Shown: positions 1-8,422 of the stretch, in pieces
How the letters are laid out: every line of letters begins with the position of its first letter
How positions within the stretch are numbered: the stretch's first letter is position 1
NCBI GenBank assembly: GCA_023665755.1
Contig: JAMPDF010000001.1
Span: 263,537-327,536, forward strand
DNA: 64,000 nt
DNA from: Prevotella sp.
GTDB lineage: Bacteria; Bacillota_I; Bacilli_A; ML615J-28; CAG-313
Reading direction: 5' to 3'
Notes under the pieces: generated by a model
The model's input: the letters and a program-made list of their open reading frames with translations, nothing else
Databases searched by the model: none
What the model was told of the DNA's origin: nothing
Made by a program: the position numbers and the translations under genes

Positions 1-682
1 GAATTTTACTCTTAATTTGATATAGATGATGATCTTTCATAAAATAAGTACCTGTCTCAGTAAATATAAAATCAGTATTTGCTATTTTGCATTGCTCATA
101 TAAAGAGAGTACCCAATCATAATCACAAATCCGATTTCCTCCATAATTTTCGCCTCCACACACTACTTTATCAATCGAATTTTTCCTTATATATTGACTA
201 ATATCCACCTTTTCTAATAATGGTGCAAGCATAATTCCCTTATGTTGAAACGGTAGTTTTTCTAAAATAGAAAGTCTCTCATCTGCTCTTTTTTGTGTTT
301 CACAAGTCACATATAGCATCACATTTTCATATCCATTTTTCCAATCAGTAGGAAGACAATCCAGTATACGTTCAGGCCTTTTAGTAATCAATATAAAAAT
401 CACATCACTACGAAGCCGAATTATTTTCCATACGTCATTTCTCCATATATCTGCTTCCTCAATAAAAAAATCTGAATTCATACAGACCCGTATCACTTCT
501 CCAGATTGAATTTTATATGTCCCATCTTTGCGCCTCGCTAAAGGATACGAATAGGACTTTGTTTTATAGATTCTAGTTCCATCACCTATTCCATGCACCT
601 GATCTAAATACATCATATAACAGTTGTCGCATCCTTCACTTTTTCTTTTACATCCATGCCATGGATTCCATATATCGTGCAT
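1..682 (-). CDS. DUF5131 (phage Gp37/Gp68-like) protein, partial at window edge
   Basis: I read this frame from the sequence; it is open from position 682 to the window edge, so the C-terminus is missing. The product starts MHDIWNPWHGCKRKSEGC and has the motif C-x5-GC-x2-C near its N-terminus, followed by blocks such as ITKRPERI and VCGGENYGG that are typical of the DUF5131 / phage Gp37-Gp68 family. That family is often carried by phages and mobile DNA and its biochemical role is not established; the cysteine cluster suggests metal binding. Two ATGs are adjacent (685 and 682); the second has better spacing from GGAG. About 227 codons are visible. The nearest gene on the same strand is more than 300 bases away, so it is probably monocistronic. 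Confidence 0.75.
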   Translation of the reverse strand, partial: MHDIWNPWHGCKRKSEGCDNCYMMYLDQVHGIGDGTRIYKTKSYSYPLARRKDGTYKIQSGEVIRVCMNSDFFIEEADIWRNDVWKIIRLRSDVIFILITKRPERILDCLPTDWKNGYENVMLYVTCETQKRADERLSILEKLPFQHKGIMLAPLLEKVDISQYIRKNSIDKVVCGGENYGGNRICDYDWVLSLYEQCKIANTDFIFTETGTYFMKDHHLYQIKSKI

Positions 683-685
683 CAT

Positions 686-1020
686 TTTCTCCTTTTTTAC
701 TCCATATTTAACCATATTCAGGGTATAATATATTTCTTTTTTCCTGATTATCAAATCAATAATATTATTTAATAATTAAATTATCATATATTCTAAAGTG
801 ATTATGAAAATATCTTTATTAGTTATATTTTTGAGTTAAAATATTTAATTATAAGTCTTTGATTCAATGACATTAAAAAAGTTTCAAAATTTAATTTTGA
901 AACTTCTAAGATTTCTTTAAATTTGTAACAAAACAATTAAGTCTATCAAACTTTTTCAGCGTAATCAGTTTTAAATATTTAATAATTTCTATAGAAATAT
1001 AAATACCAAATCATAGATTA
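686..1020. other. AT-rich intergenic region, no gene seen
   Basis: No open frame worth calling on either strand. It contains the terminator at 875-905 belonging to the lipoprotein gene on its right, and must contain the leftward promoter of the DUF5131 gene. I did not find a convincing -35/-10 pair. Confidence 0.5.
875..905 (-). terminator. Rho-independent terminator
   Basis: Perfect 11-bp inverted repeat (AGTTTCAAAAT / ATTTTGAAACT) with a 3-base loop, followed on the minus strand by six T residues. It lies downstream of the lipoprotein gene at 1021-1536. Confidence 0.75.
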
Positions 1021-1536
1021 TTATATAGTGTTTCTGTCAATTTCACACACTATTTCATTATAATCCTTAACCTCTTTCTCATTAATCTCTATGAAAAATA
1101 ACCTTGGTTCAGGCACAGTGGTACTTTGTTCAGGCTCATTAATAATGATATTTAAAACCAATTTATCATTATCTATTTTTAACGATTTAAACTTATATTC
1201 GAAACCACCCCTTGAATCAACATTATAAAATATTACTAATGCCTTATTTTTAAAAAAATCTTGATTATATCTATCTTTAATATTTTGATTATTAAAACTT
1301 AGTTTGTTTTCGGTAAAACTCTCTTCTAACTGTTCAACACTTTTATATATAGTTAAATTATGTTTATCTATTAATAAGTTATAAAGATATACGTCATATT
1401 TACTCACTTCTTCATCTGTCGAAATAATTGTATAATAATCTACTTCATTGACATCATATCTAATTTTATTTAAACGACATGAAGATAATAAAAATAAACA
1501 TACCACCATAATTAATCCAATTTCAATTTTTCTCAT
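1021..1536 (-). CDS. Predicted lipoprotein, paralogue of the gene at 5942-6472
   Basis: The product has a type II signal peptide ending in the lipobox LLSSC, so the mature protein should be anchored to the outer face of the membrane. I chose the ATG at 1536 (MRKIEIG), which follows GAGGGAAAGAAA, rather than the upstream ATG at 1566. The C-terminal half aligns by eye with the 176-residue lipoprotein at 5942-6472: both have F-x3-KALV followed by a spaced IKSI/LKID, a run of D-x-LV-x-N, TT-x-n-P and IEIN-x-KE. This layout resembles PrcB-like domains of clostridial lipoproteins, but that is only a guess. No function is known. It lies about 400 bases downstream of the subtilase gene beyond two terminators, so it probably has its own promoter. 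Confidence 0.7.
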   Translation of the reverse strand: MRKIEIGLIMVVCLFLLSSCRLNKIRYDVNEVDYYTIISTDEEVSKYDVYLYNLLIDKHNLTIYKSVEQLEESFTENKLSFNNQNIKDRYNQDFFKNKALVIFYNVDSRGGFEYKFKSLKIDNDKLVLNIIINEPEQSTTVPEPRLFFIEINEKEVKDYNEIVCEIDRNTI

Positions 1537-1725
1537 TTTCTTTCCCTCTTTCATTTTAATAAACAAATAATATCTCTTTTTATAAAATCATATATCTAAC
1601 TATTATACACATTGATAGTTCACTCTAATGCCAAACATATATTCAATATCTACCTCCCCCTTTCTTTTTCTATTCTCATAATTCATATTGTTATATACAT
1701 AAAATTCAAGATATATGTAATTAAA

Positions 1726-1757
1726 CGTAAAAAGCTCTCTTTTCTTAAGAGAGCTTT
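1726..1757 (-). terminator. Rho-independent terminator (second behind subtilase)
   Basis: Perfect 11-bp stem AAAGCTCTCTT / AAGAGAGCTTT with a 5-base loop; five T residues follow on the minus strand. Confidence 0.7.
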
Positions 1758-1888
1758 AAGTTTTACAATGAATTACTAAAAAAATCAGGAAAGCAAACTT
1801 AAGAAATTACTTCTTTATACAATATCATACCATACATTACTAAATATTGCAAATATTTTATTTCACATAATTCATATTATTATTTTTT

Positions 1889-1936
1889 ACAAAAAGAGTT
1901 AGTACAAACCATAATGCATATGTTTTACTAACTCTT
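1889..1936 (-). terminator. Rho-independent terminator behind the subtilase gene
   Basis: Stem AAGAGTTAGTA / TACTAACTCTT with a 21-base loop, followed by TTTTT on the minus strand. It lies 5 bases past the subtilase stop codon. Confidence 0.7.
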
Positions 1937-1941
1937 ATTTT

Positions 1942-4900
1942 TTACTCTGTTATAGTTAAATGGATAATTAATCTTACCCTTGGATTTAATCTATAACTGC
2001 CTATAATTGTGGTTTCACCTACACCACTTGATGCAATAATTCCCCAATTGTTCACATTTACATCTATTTCTTCCCCACTTCTTACTTCCCAGTCATAATA
2101 TTGAATATATGGATATGGACTGTTTGTAAAGTCTAAAGCCAATTGATATGTTCCATTTTCAACTGAATAAGAATAGCTCATATTACACTCAAGGTCTATT
2201 TCTTCTGTTGAGGTTTCTTTTACTACTATTATCTTAGTTTTATATACAATTGTTGGATCTTTCTTGTTTATTGCATATATTATTACTTCTGTATTTTCAT
2301 TGACATTTAGCGCCAATATTGTTCCATATTCACTCACTTTTGCCACATTTTCATTACTAGAATACCAATCATATTCAAGTCTTGACATCGGATCGTGAAG
2401 TCTATCTTCTACCATTAAATATAGGTTTCTTGTAAAGCCTTCTGTTATTGTGTTGCCTCTTAAAATACCATTATTAAATGTAACTTCAGTTCCTAGATTA
2501 AATTGTTGTTGTCGTGCAGGATCAGTTACTAACACTCCATTTGCATTTATTTCACTATTTACTTTCCTTCTTAGTCCAACATGTATGCCTACTTCTTCAA
2601 AGTTATCTGAATATCCTATATAATATGTTCCTGATTCTAATATAATACTAAATATTGGGCTTCGATTTGTTTTAGTAATTTCTTCTATCAATTTCGGTAC
2701 AATAATTCCTGAATCAGCTTGCTTTTCAAAGATATAGACTGGTATATTGTCATTGATTGCTTTACTAGTTTGAATATCGTATTCTATTTTGGAGCGATGG
2801 CTGATAGTCACTTCTTCAAAGTAACTTTGTGTGGCTTGATTAAAGAATAGTTCATCAAATCCAATAATATCAAGCCGATTTAGGTAATCAATATCATTCT
2901 TTTCAACTTCTTCTATTTTAAAGTTTAATGTTGTATACCCATTTGTAGGTAATATGATATCTATATAATAATCGCCATTTTCAGGTAAATAAACGTACAA
3001 TTCACTTTCTCCTTCATTAGAAATTGCAGGGTAATAAGAATTATCTATAGTATATCTATTCAGCACCATTGTTCTATTTTGATCATCAAAAATTGTAATT
3101 GCACCTTTTAGATAGTTTGCATTACTTACTCCACTTAATTTGAATTGAAAGAACCCTGGTCCTTGATCGTTCACATAATAAAACTTTCCATGGCTCATAT
3201 TACCAATCGTCGTATGAAGATGTGTTTTGATATTATTATTCCCAGTATTGAGTTGAACATCACTATTTTTCCATCTTAATTTAAAATACGTATCAATTGC
3301 ACCTGCAGTTGTCTGACTACTAAATTCTATGGAAATATAATATGTTCCCACCCCTAAGTAGGTATCGACTAACTCATCTCCACTTATTACATAATCCATA
3401 TTTGCATTATATACTTTTAATATCACTCCAGCAGATGCCTCTGTATCAATTCGATAGGTTTTTCCACAATTGACATTCAATTGATAAAGTTGATTATACC
3501 CACTATTGAGTTGTATACTTTCATATAGAGTACTTTCACAATCTATTTCTAATACTTCATATTCACCCGACGGTATAATCTTTCCTTTATAACTTGACCA
3601 ATAGAGTTTGTTTTTGTATTCGGCCACTCGATTGGTTGGAACTATAATTTGCAATGTATAGCTACATCCACTAAATACATTTAATCCAATGTTAGTAATA
3701 TCTTTTATTGCTCTTTGCACATCAACATAACTCAAGGCTGAACAATCTTTAAAAGCTTCATCCCCAATATATTCAACATTGCTAGGCAAAGCTATACTTA
3801 GCAGACTAGTACAACCTTTAAAAGCAGAAGATTCAATAGTGTATAAAGTTGTAGGTAATATTATATTTTGTAAATTCGAACAATTTTCAAAGGCATTAGA
3901 ACCAATGTTTATTATACCATTTGGTAGTGTTATACCTTGTAAATTTGAACAATTCTCAAAAGCACTTGATTCTATGTTGGTTACACTATTTGGTATTGTT
4001 ATATTTTGAAGACCCAAACAATCCTTAAAAGTTGAATTTCCTATATTGGTTAAATTATTGGATAGCGTTATACTCTGTAAATTTGAACATTTTTCAAAAG
4101 CGCTAGACCCTACATGGGTTACACTATCTGGTATTGTTATATTTTGAAGACTCGAACAACCCTTAAAAGTAGAATTTCCTATATTGGTTAAATTATTAGA
4201 TAGCGTTATACTCTGTAAATTTGAACAATTTTCAAAAGCGCTGGGTTCTACGCTGCTAATAGTGCTAGGCATGATTATACTTCGTAAATTTTCATTTCCC
4301 TTAAATGCAGCGTTACCAATCATATAGACATTCTGTTGGGAAATACCATAATTAGTGCTTATTGGCGCAAAACTACTTGGTATTTCCAAATCTGTCTGCC
4401 CCATTACTGAATATCCATCAATAAACCCATCAATAGAAATTTTGTCATTTACATTACTTGTAGAATAAGCCACTGCACTGACTGCCTTAAATGCATCTAA
4501 CCTTCCACCAGATACGCAAAGTCCATTTAAATTTGAATATTTAGTAGCATTATTCATAATCGTGAATTTTATTTCTTGAGGTGTCAAATTTGGATTAATA
4601 GATAACATTAATGCTGCAACACCTGCCACATATGGCGCTGCCATGGATGTACCTCCCAAATAAGCATACCCCATCGGAGAAAAGGTATTAGGAACTGTAC
4701 TAATAATATCATCTCCAGGCGCAAAAATATCTACTGTAGTAGCACCATAATTAGATCCTTGTGGATTTCCATCGTCATCAAAGTCCCATTGCAAAACAGT
4801 TGGTCTACTCCCATTCCTATTTATTGCCCCCACACTTATATGATTATTAAAATTATAATTTGCAGGAAAATACCCCTTTAAATCATTATCCCGATCATCA

Positions 4901-5928
4901 TTTCCCGCTGAACATACAAATAAGCCTGGATAATTTTCAATAGCTTTTTTGCAACCATTATGATCATAGGTACTACCACCACTATAATTTAATATGGGAA
5001 TATTTGCTTCTGTAGCAAAATCTATGGCGCGTTTAACATCAGATAACTGTCCTGCATTTTTCTTATTAAAAACTCGTAATGATACTAATCTAATGTTCCA
5101 AGCAACCCCTGAAATACCTATTTCATTATTGCCTTGTGCGCCTATTATTCCAGCTACATGTGTACCATGACCTGTTAAGTCTTCTAAATCCGCTTTATCA
5201 ACCTCTCTTACACTACTAAAAAGAGGTGTATCTACATAATCACGATGTAGATCATCATTAAGTACATTTATTAAATCAGGATGTTGTCCATCAATTCCCG
5301 AATCAATAACACCAACTATTACACTAGAATTTCCTGTTGTAAGATTCCAAGCCAAATCTGCATTTATTCCATATTCTCCATTTAATCCCCATTGTCCATT
5401 ATATCCAAAACTCGGATAAAATGGATCATTACATACTACATCTAATTTTTCAATATAATCTGGTTCAGCTGATAATATCTCTGTTCTTTTTTCCAAAATT
5501 CTAATTTTTTCTAAAACCTTTTCCTTACTGGAATTATCTATTGTTAGACATAAAATTCTATGAAATTTATCAACATCAATTAGTGTGTCCTTTTCTATAC
5601 GTTCTTCTAACTTTGACCAATCTCCAGTTTTTTCGGCCTCTAATTGTTTTTTTATGATTTCACAAGTATTTTGTGTCAAATCCTCTATTGCAATGCAATC
5701 TATTTCAATAAAATCCATAATTTTATAATCTTTAAATTCTAATGATTCTTGGTTATTTAAAACGATGATTATTGTGTCATCCGCAAAATCATCTTCTATA
5801 GTTGCCGTACAATATACTTTTTCTTCTAATATTGCTTCAGATGATAGAGCATATACTTTTTGTCCCCAAAAAGATACTAGTACGATTAAAACTGAAATAA
5901 GTACTGAATTTAATTTTTTTAATTTCAT
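1942..5928 (-). CDS. Secreted subtilisin-like (S8) protease with BspA-type LRRs and Ig-like tail
   Basis: A 1328-residue secreted serine endopeptidase. Residues 1-27 form a signal peptide, and about 28-165 look like an inhibitor-type propeptide. The S8 domain spans about 175-480 with Asp209 (GVIDSGIDG), His254 (HGTHVAG), oxyanion Asn343 (AGN) and Ser428 (GGTSMAAP). About nine 23-residue BspA/LRR_5 repeats (motif AFENCSNLQSITLPNNLTNI) follow at roughly 530-750, then two pre-peptidase-like beta domains, and a C-terminal pair of Ig-like (Big) modules containing SRLEYDWYSSNENVAKVS. Close relatives of this tail occur in the proteins at 7440-8354 and 11976-14117. There is no LPXTG anchor. A lipoprotein gene ends 13 bases upstream, so the two are probably co-transcribed and the lipoprotein may control or protect against the protease (inference). 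The catalytic set is complete. Confidence 0.9.
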   Translation of the reverse strand: MKLKKLNSVLISVLIVLVSFWGQKVYALSSEAILEEKVYCTATIEDDFADDTIIIVLNNQESLEFKDYKIMDFIEIDCIAIEDLTQNTCEIIKKQLEAEKTGDWSKLEERIEKDTLIDVDKFHRILCLTIDNSSKEKVLEKIRILEKRTEILSAEPDYIEKLDVVCNDPFYPSFGYNGQWGLNGEYGINADLAWNLTTGNSSVIVGVIDSGIDGQHPDLINVLNDDLHRDYVDTPLFSSVREVDKADLEDLTGHGTHVAGIIGAQGNNEIGISGVAWNIRLVSLRVFNKKNAGQLSDVKRAIDFATEANIPILNYSGGSTYDHNGCKKAIENYPGLFVCSAGNDDRDNDLKGYFPANYNFNNHISVGAINRNGSRPTVLQWDFDDDGNPQGSNYGATTVDIFAPGDDIISTVPNTFSPMGYAYLGGTSMAAPYVAGVAALMLSINPNLTPQEIKFTIMNNATKYSNLNGLCVSGGRLDAFKAVSAVAYSTSNVNDKISIDGFIDGYSVMGQTDLEIPSSFAPISTNYGISQQNVYMIGNAAFKGNENLRSIIMPSTISSVEPSAFENCSNLQSITLSNNLTNIGNSTFKGCSSLQNITIPDSVTHVGSSAFEKCSNLQSITLSNNLTNIGNSTFKDCLGLQNITIPNSVTNIESSAFENCSNLQGITLPNGIINIGSNAFENCSNLQNIILPTTLYTIESSAFKGCTSLLSIALPSNVEYIGDEAFKDCSALSYVDVQRAIKDITNIGLNVFSGCSYTLQIIVPTNRVAEYKNKLYWSSYKGKIIPSGEYEVLEIDCESTLYESIQLNSGYNQLYQLNVNCGKTYRIDTEASAGVILKVYNANMDYVISGDELVDTYLGVGTYYISIEFSSQTTAGAIDTYFKLRWKNSDVQLNTGNNNIKTHLHTTIGNMSHGKFYYVNDQGPGFFQFKLSGVSNANYLKGAITIFDDQNRTMVLNRYTIDNSYYPAISNEGESELYVYLPENGDYYIDIILPTNGYTTLNFKIEEVEKNDIDYLNRLDIIGFDELFFNQATQSYFEEVTISHRSKIEYDIQTSKAINDNIPVYIFEKQADSGIIVPKLIEEITKTNRSPIFSIILESGTYYIGYSDNFEEVGIHVGLRRKVNSEINANGVLVTDPARQQQFNLGTEVTFNNGILRGNTITEGFTRNLYLMVEDRLHDPMSRLEYDWYSSNENVAKVSEYGTILALNVNENTEVIIYAINKKDPTIVYKTKIIVVKETSTEEIDLECNMSYSYSVENGTYQLALDFTNSPYPYIQYYDWEVRSGEEIDVNVNNWGIIASSGVGETTIIGSYRLNPRVRLIIHLTITE
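3720..4310 (-). repeat. Leucine-rich repeat array with a 138-bp duplicated unit
   Basis: Tandem 69-bp units encode 23-residue BspA-type LRRs inside the subtilase gene. At 4050-4110 and 4188-4248 nearly identical DNA recurs with a period of 138 bp, that is two LRRs, showing recent expansion by two-repeat steps. Confidence 0.75.
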
Positions 5929-5941
5929 ATAATCCCTCTTT

Positions 5942-6472
5942 TTATTTTGTTACTACTTTAGCTTTACTAATATTAACTAATTCTTTCTGATTTATTTCTA
6001 TTATCAGAGTCCATGGTTGTGCTCGAATTTCTGTTGTTTCAGTATTTCCTTTACATTTCTTATAATTTATTACTAATGTATCTTTTTCAATCACTATAGA
6101 TTTAATATCAGTGGTTGGTCCTTGTTTGGTTGCATTTCCAAAATAAAATACTAATGCCTTAGATTCAAAGTATTCTTTTGTAAAGCTACGAATTAGTTGG
6201 TTTACTTCAGCTGAAAACTTCTCGCTTTTTTCATCAAAAGCAGGACTGTTATATTGATCACATAACGCTAATAACTCATCGTATGACTTAATGATTTCAA
6301 TGTTATATGAGCACTTACCTGTTTTATTATATTCTTTATTTATATGATATACTGCATTTTCAGCAGATTCATCATAAAATCTAACATTATATTTTACTTT
6401 TTTTTTCATATTACACCCTACTAAACATATTTCAAGTATTAAGCATATAAACACTCCAAATAATCTTTTCAT
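5942..6472 (-). CDS. Predicted lipoprotein upstream of the subtilase
   Basis: A 176-residue product with a lipoprotein signal peptide and lipobox CLVGC at residues 16-20. It is a paralogue of the lipoprotein at 1021-1536: the blocks FESKALVFYFG, IKSIVIEKDTLVINY and LIIEINQKEL match in order. It starts with ATG after AAGGGGAGAAAATAA. Upstream, on the minus strand near 6521-6526, TTGACA is a good -35 but the -10 is poor. The subtilase gene starts 13 bases downstream, which implies one transcript. A surface lipoprotein encoded just before a secreted protease could be an inhibitor, a folding helper or an unrelated partner; the sequence does not decide. Confidence 0.7.
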   Translation of the reverse strand: MKRLFGVFICLILEICLVGCNMKKKVKYNVRFYDESAENAVYHINKEYNKTGKCSYNIEIIKSYDELLALCDQYNSPAFDEKSEKFSAEVNQLIRSFTKEYFESKALVFYFGNATKQGPTTDIKSIVIEKDTLVINYKKCKGNTETTEIRAQPWTLIIEINQKELVNISKAKVVTK

Positions 6473-6973
6473 TTATTTTCTCCCCTTTCTTCTTTTAAAT
6501 ATGATTAAATTTATATGTCAAATATTAATTCTGTGTAACCTTAAATTCATTTCCAATAATACACCTCCCCCATCTATGTGTCTATGGCCTTTCTTATTAA
6601 TATATTTAAAAAATCTGAAATAAATAATTAATTCTAGAAAAAGTAAATTTCTATTGCAATACCCCTTTATTGATTTATCCTATTTATCTTTTATTTTGAT
6701 ATCTCTATACCATAAAAGTAAAAAAATGCAAGACATAGCACATATTTTTTCAAAAATATTATATATTTTTGTATTTGAAAACTCTGTCGAATATTGTAGA
6801 GAAAGTAAATTTTTTCTATTTTGACTTTTAATGTTTTGAATTCGTTTCTATTATTTTTCTAATAAATTATTTATGATGATTCCCATCCTCTGCTAATAAA
6901 CTATTTTTTGTTTAAATAAGTTTCCTTCCAAATATTATTTAAATTTGATAAACTATAGTTTTTATAGAATTAT

Positions 6974-7241
6974 TTAAACTAAATAATTAAATATTTTTGA
7001 ATTAACAAGTTCTGGACAACAATCATAAATAGTTAATATTTTATCAAATTTATTTTCACTGATTTGGAATACTTTTCGATATACAATATTTGCTAAGTTT
7101 TCATCTAAATTAAAATATTTATAAATTTTTTAATGCAATTATACCCATAGTTAAGTTATTAACCAACAATTTTACTCCTTTTAAAAAATAGATCCAATTG
7201 TTTTTTCTTCACCTTTTGAAAACTTTTAAAAAGTCAACCAT
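6974..7241 (-). pseudogene. Possible relic of a small gene with several frameshifts
   Basis: Reading leftwards from an ATG at 7241, the fragments MVDFLKVFK, FLKGVKLLVNNLTMGIIALK and NLDENLANIVYRKVFQISEN join into one plausible protein only if the frame is changed at A-rich runs. The last fragment stops at 6974. Amino-acid composition is protein-like, but no family is recognised. It could also be chance in AT-rich DNA. Confidence 0.3.
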
Positions 7242-7351
7242 ATAACTATATCTTATTTTTTGGCCATTTTTGATTCTTTATTTTATTAAAGATGTCAAAA
7301 TACACTAATTGATTTTAAAATATCAACATTCTTTTATTCCATTTTCATTTT

Positions 7352-7404
7352 GGTAAAAAAAAAAGAGCTACCAACTAGCATCTTCTCTAGTTTGCTAACT
7401 CTTT
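7352..7404 (-). terminator. Rho-independent terminator
   Basis: Imperfect stem of about 16 bp (AAGAGCTACCAACTAG against CTAGTTTGCTAACTCTT) followed on the minus strand by ten T residues. It lies about 35 bases past the stop of the gene at 7440. Confidence 0.8.
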
Positions 7405-7439
7405 GAAATATCTATAAGTATAATAAAATTAGATATTAT

Positions 7440-8354
7440 TTAGTTTACATATAATGTCATACCTTGTACACTTGGGGCCGCATAAATATATCCCCAATCA
7501 TTAATATTTAATAAAGGAGAACCAGACCAATTATAATATTGTGTCATATCAATAGGTACATTTAAACTACTTAAATGAATTAACTCATTTCCTCTTACTT
7601 CAACACTCATAGTTAGGTAATAATCAAGGGGGTCTGTTTCATATGTTTTTGTATCATTCACAATTGTAAATGTTTTTTGATATACTATACTTGGATCTGT
7701 TTTTAATACTGCATAAATTGTTACTTCTGTATCTACATTTACTGACTTAGCGATAACAGTTCCATAAGTAGTTACTATTGCCACATTATCATTACTTGAA
7801 TACCAATCATACTCTAGCCTTGACATCGGATCTGTAAATCTATTTTCTACCATCAAATAAATGCATCTTGTAAATCCTTCTATAATTGTATCACTATTAC
7901 ACATACCGTTATTTACTGTTACTTCACTTCCAAGTGTGAATCCCTCATTTGTTGCTGGATCAGTTACAAGTGTTCCATCAATATTTAAATCAGTATTTAC
8001 TTTTCTTCTTAATGCAAATTGAATACTTGCATTGTTAACATTATCTGAATATCCAATATAATATGTCCCTGGATTTAAAATAGCTGTAAACACAGGATCT
8101 CTATTTGTACTAGTAATACTGTTAGTATATTCTAAATTTAAATAATAATGATTGTCTCCTGGTTCATATCCAGGGTCACGATATTTTTCAAAAATATATA
8201 CTGGTATGTCTATATTAACTATTCCACTTGTCATGATGTCTAGTTCTATTTTTGAACGATGACTTATTGTCACTTCCTCAAAATAACTACTGCTCGTTTT
8301 ATTTGTAAATAGTTCATCAAAGCGTATTGTAGCAAGACTATTTTGGTAATTCAT
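7440..8354 (-). pseudogene. Frameshifted 3' part of the RHS chimera: secreted-protein tail with Ig-like modules
   Basis: This 304-codon frame has no signal peptide and no good ribosome binding site. Its product matches the tail of the subtilase closely: YFEEVTISHRSKIE, TYYIGYSDN, DPMSRLEYDWYSSN. The coding match continues upstream of the ATG at 8354 in the same frame (IDIVLPNSTYTSITLTIEQ), up to an A4 run at 8429-8432 where it meets the C-terminal end of the RHS frame. One extra base there would give an uninterrupted protein (GYFYIDIVLP against GDYYIDIILP in the subtilase). It is therefore best read as the 3' portion of the upstream gene. The end (GMTLYVN) is about 20 residues shorter than the subtilase tail. 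Confidence 0.75.
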
Positions 8355-8422
8355 ATCCTTAGTTCCTACTTGTTCTATTGTTAAAGTTATTGATGTATAT
8401 GTTGAATTAGGAAGAACAATAT

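Larger units (their letters stand above)
1567..1941. other. Intergenic region with two leftward terminators
   Basis: No coding frame seen. Two hairpins with T tracts on the minus strand (1731-1757 and 1891-1936) follow the subtilase gene. The rest is AT-rich and should contain the promoter of the 181-codon lipoprotein gene; none was recognised with confidence. Confidence 0.5.
6473..7439. other. Long AT-rich intergenic region with a possible gene relic
   Basis: About 970 bases without an intact gene. It holds the leftward promoter of the 176-residue lipoprotein on its left, a probable decayed minus-strand gene (6974-7241) and a strong terminator (7352-7404). In 6560-6970 I see only AT-rich sequence with no open frame or clear signal. 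Confidence 0.5.

Noticed and set aside
1..682. Prophage at the left edge
   Set aside because: Only one phage-associated family gene (DUF5131) is visible; no integrase, structural or lysis genes in the window.
3779..4009. Rightward 76-codon frame inside the LRR region
   Set aside because: Antisense reading of the repeat block in the subtilase gene without a ribosome binding site.
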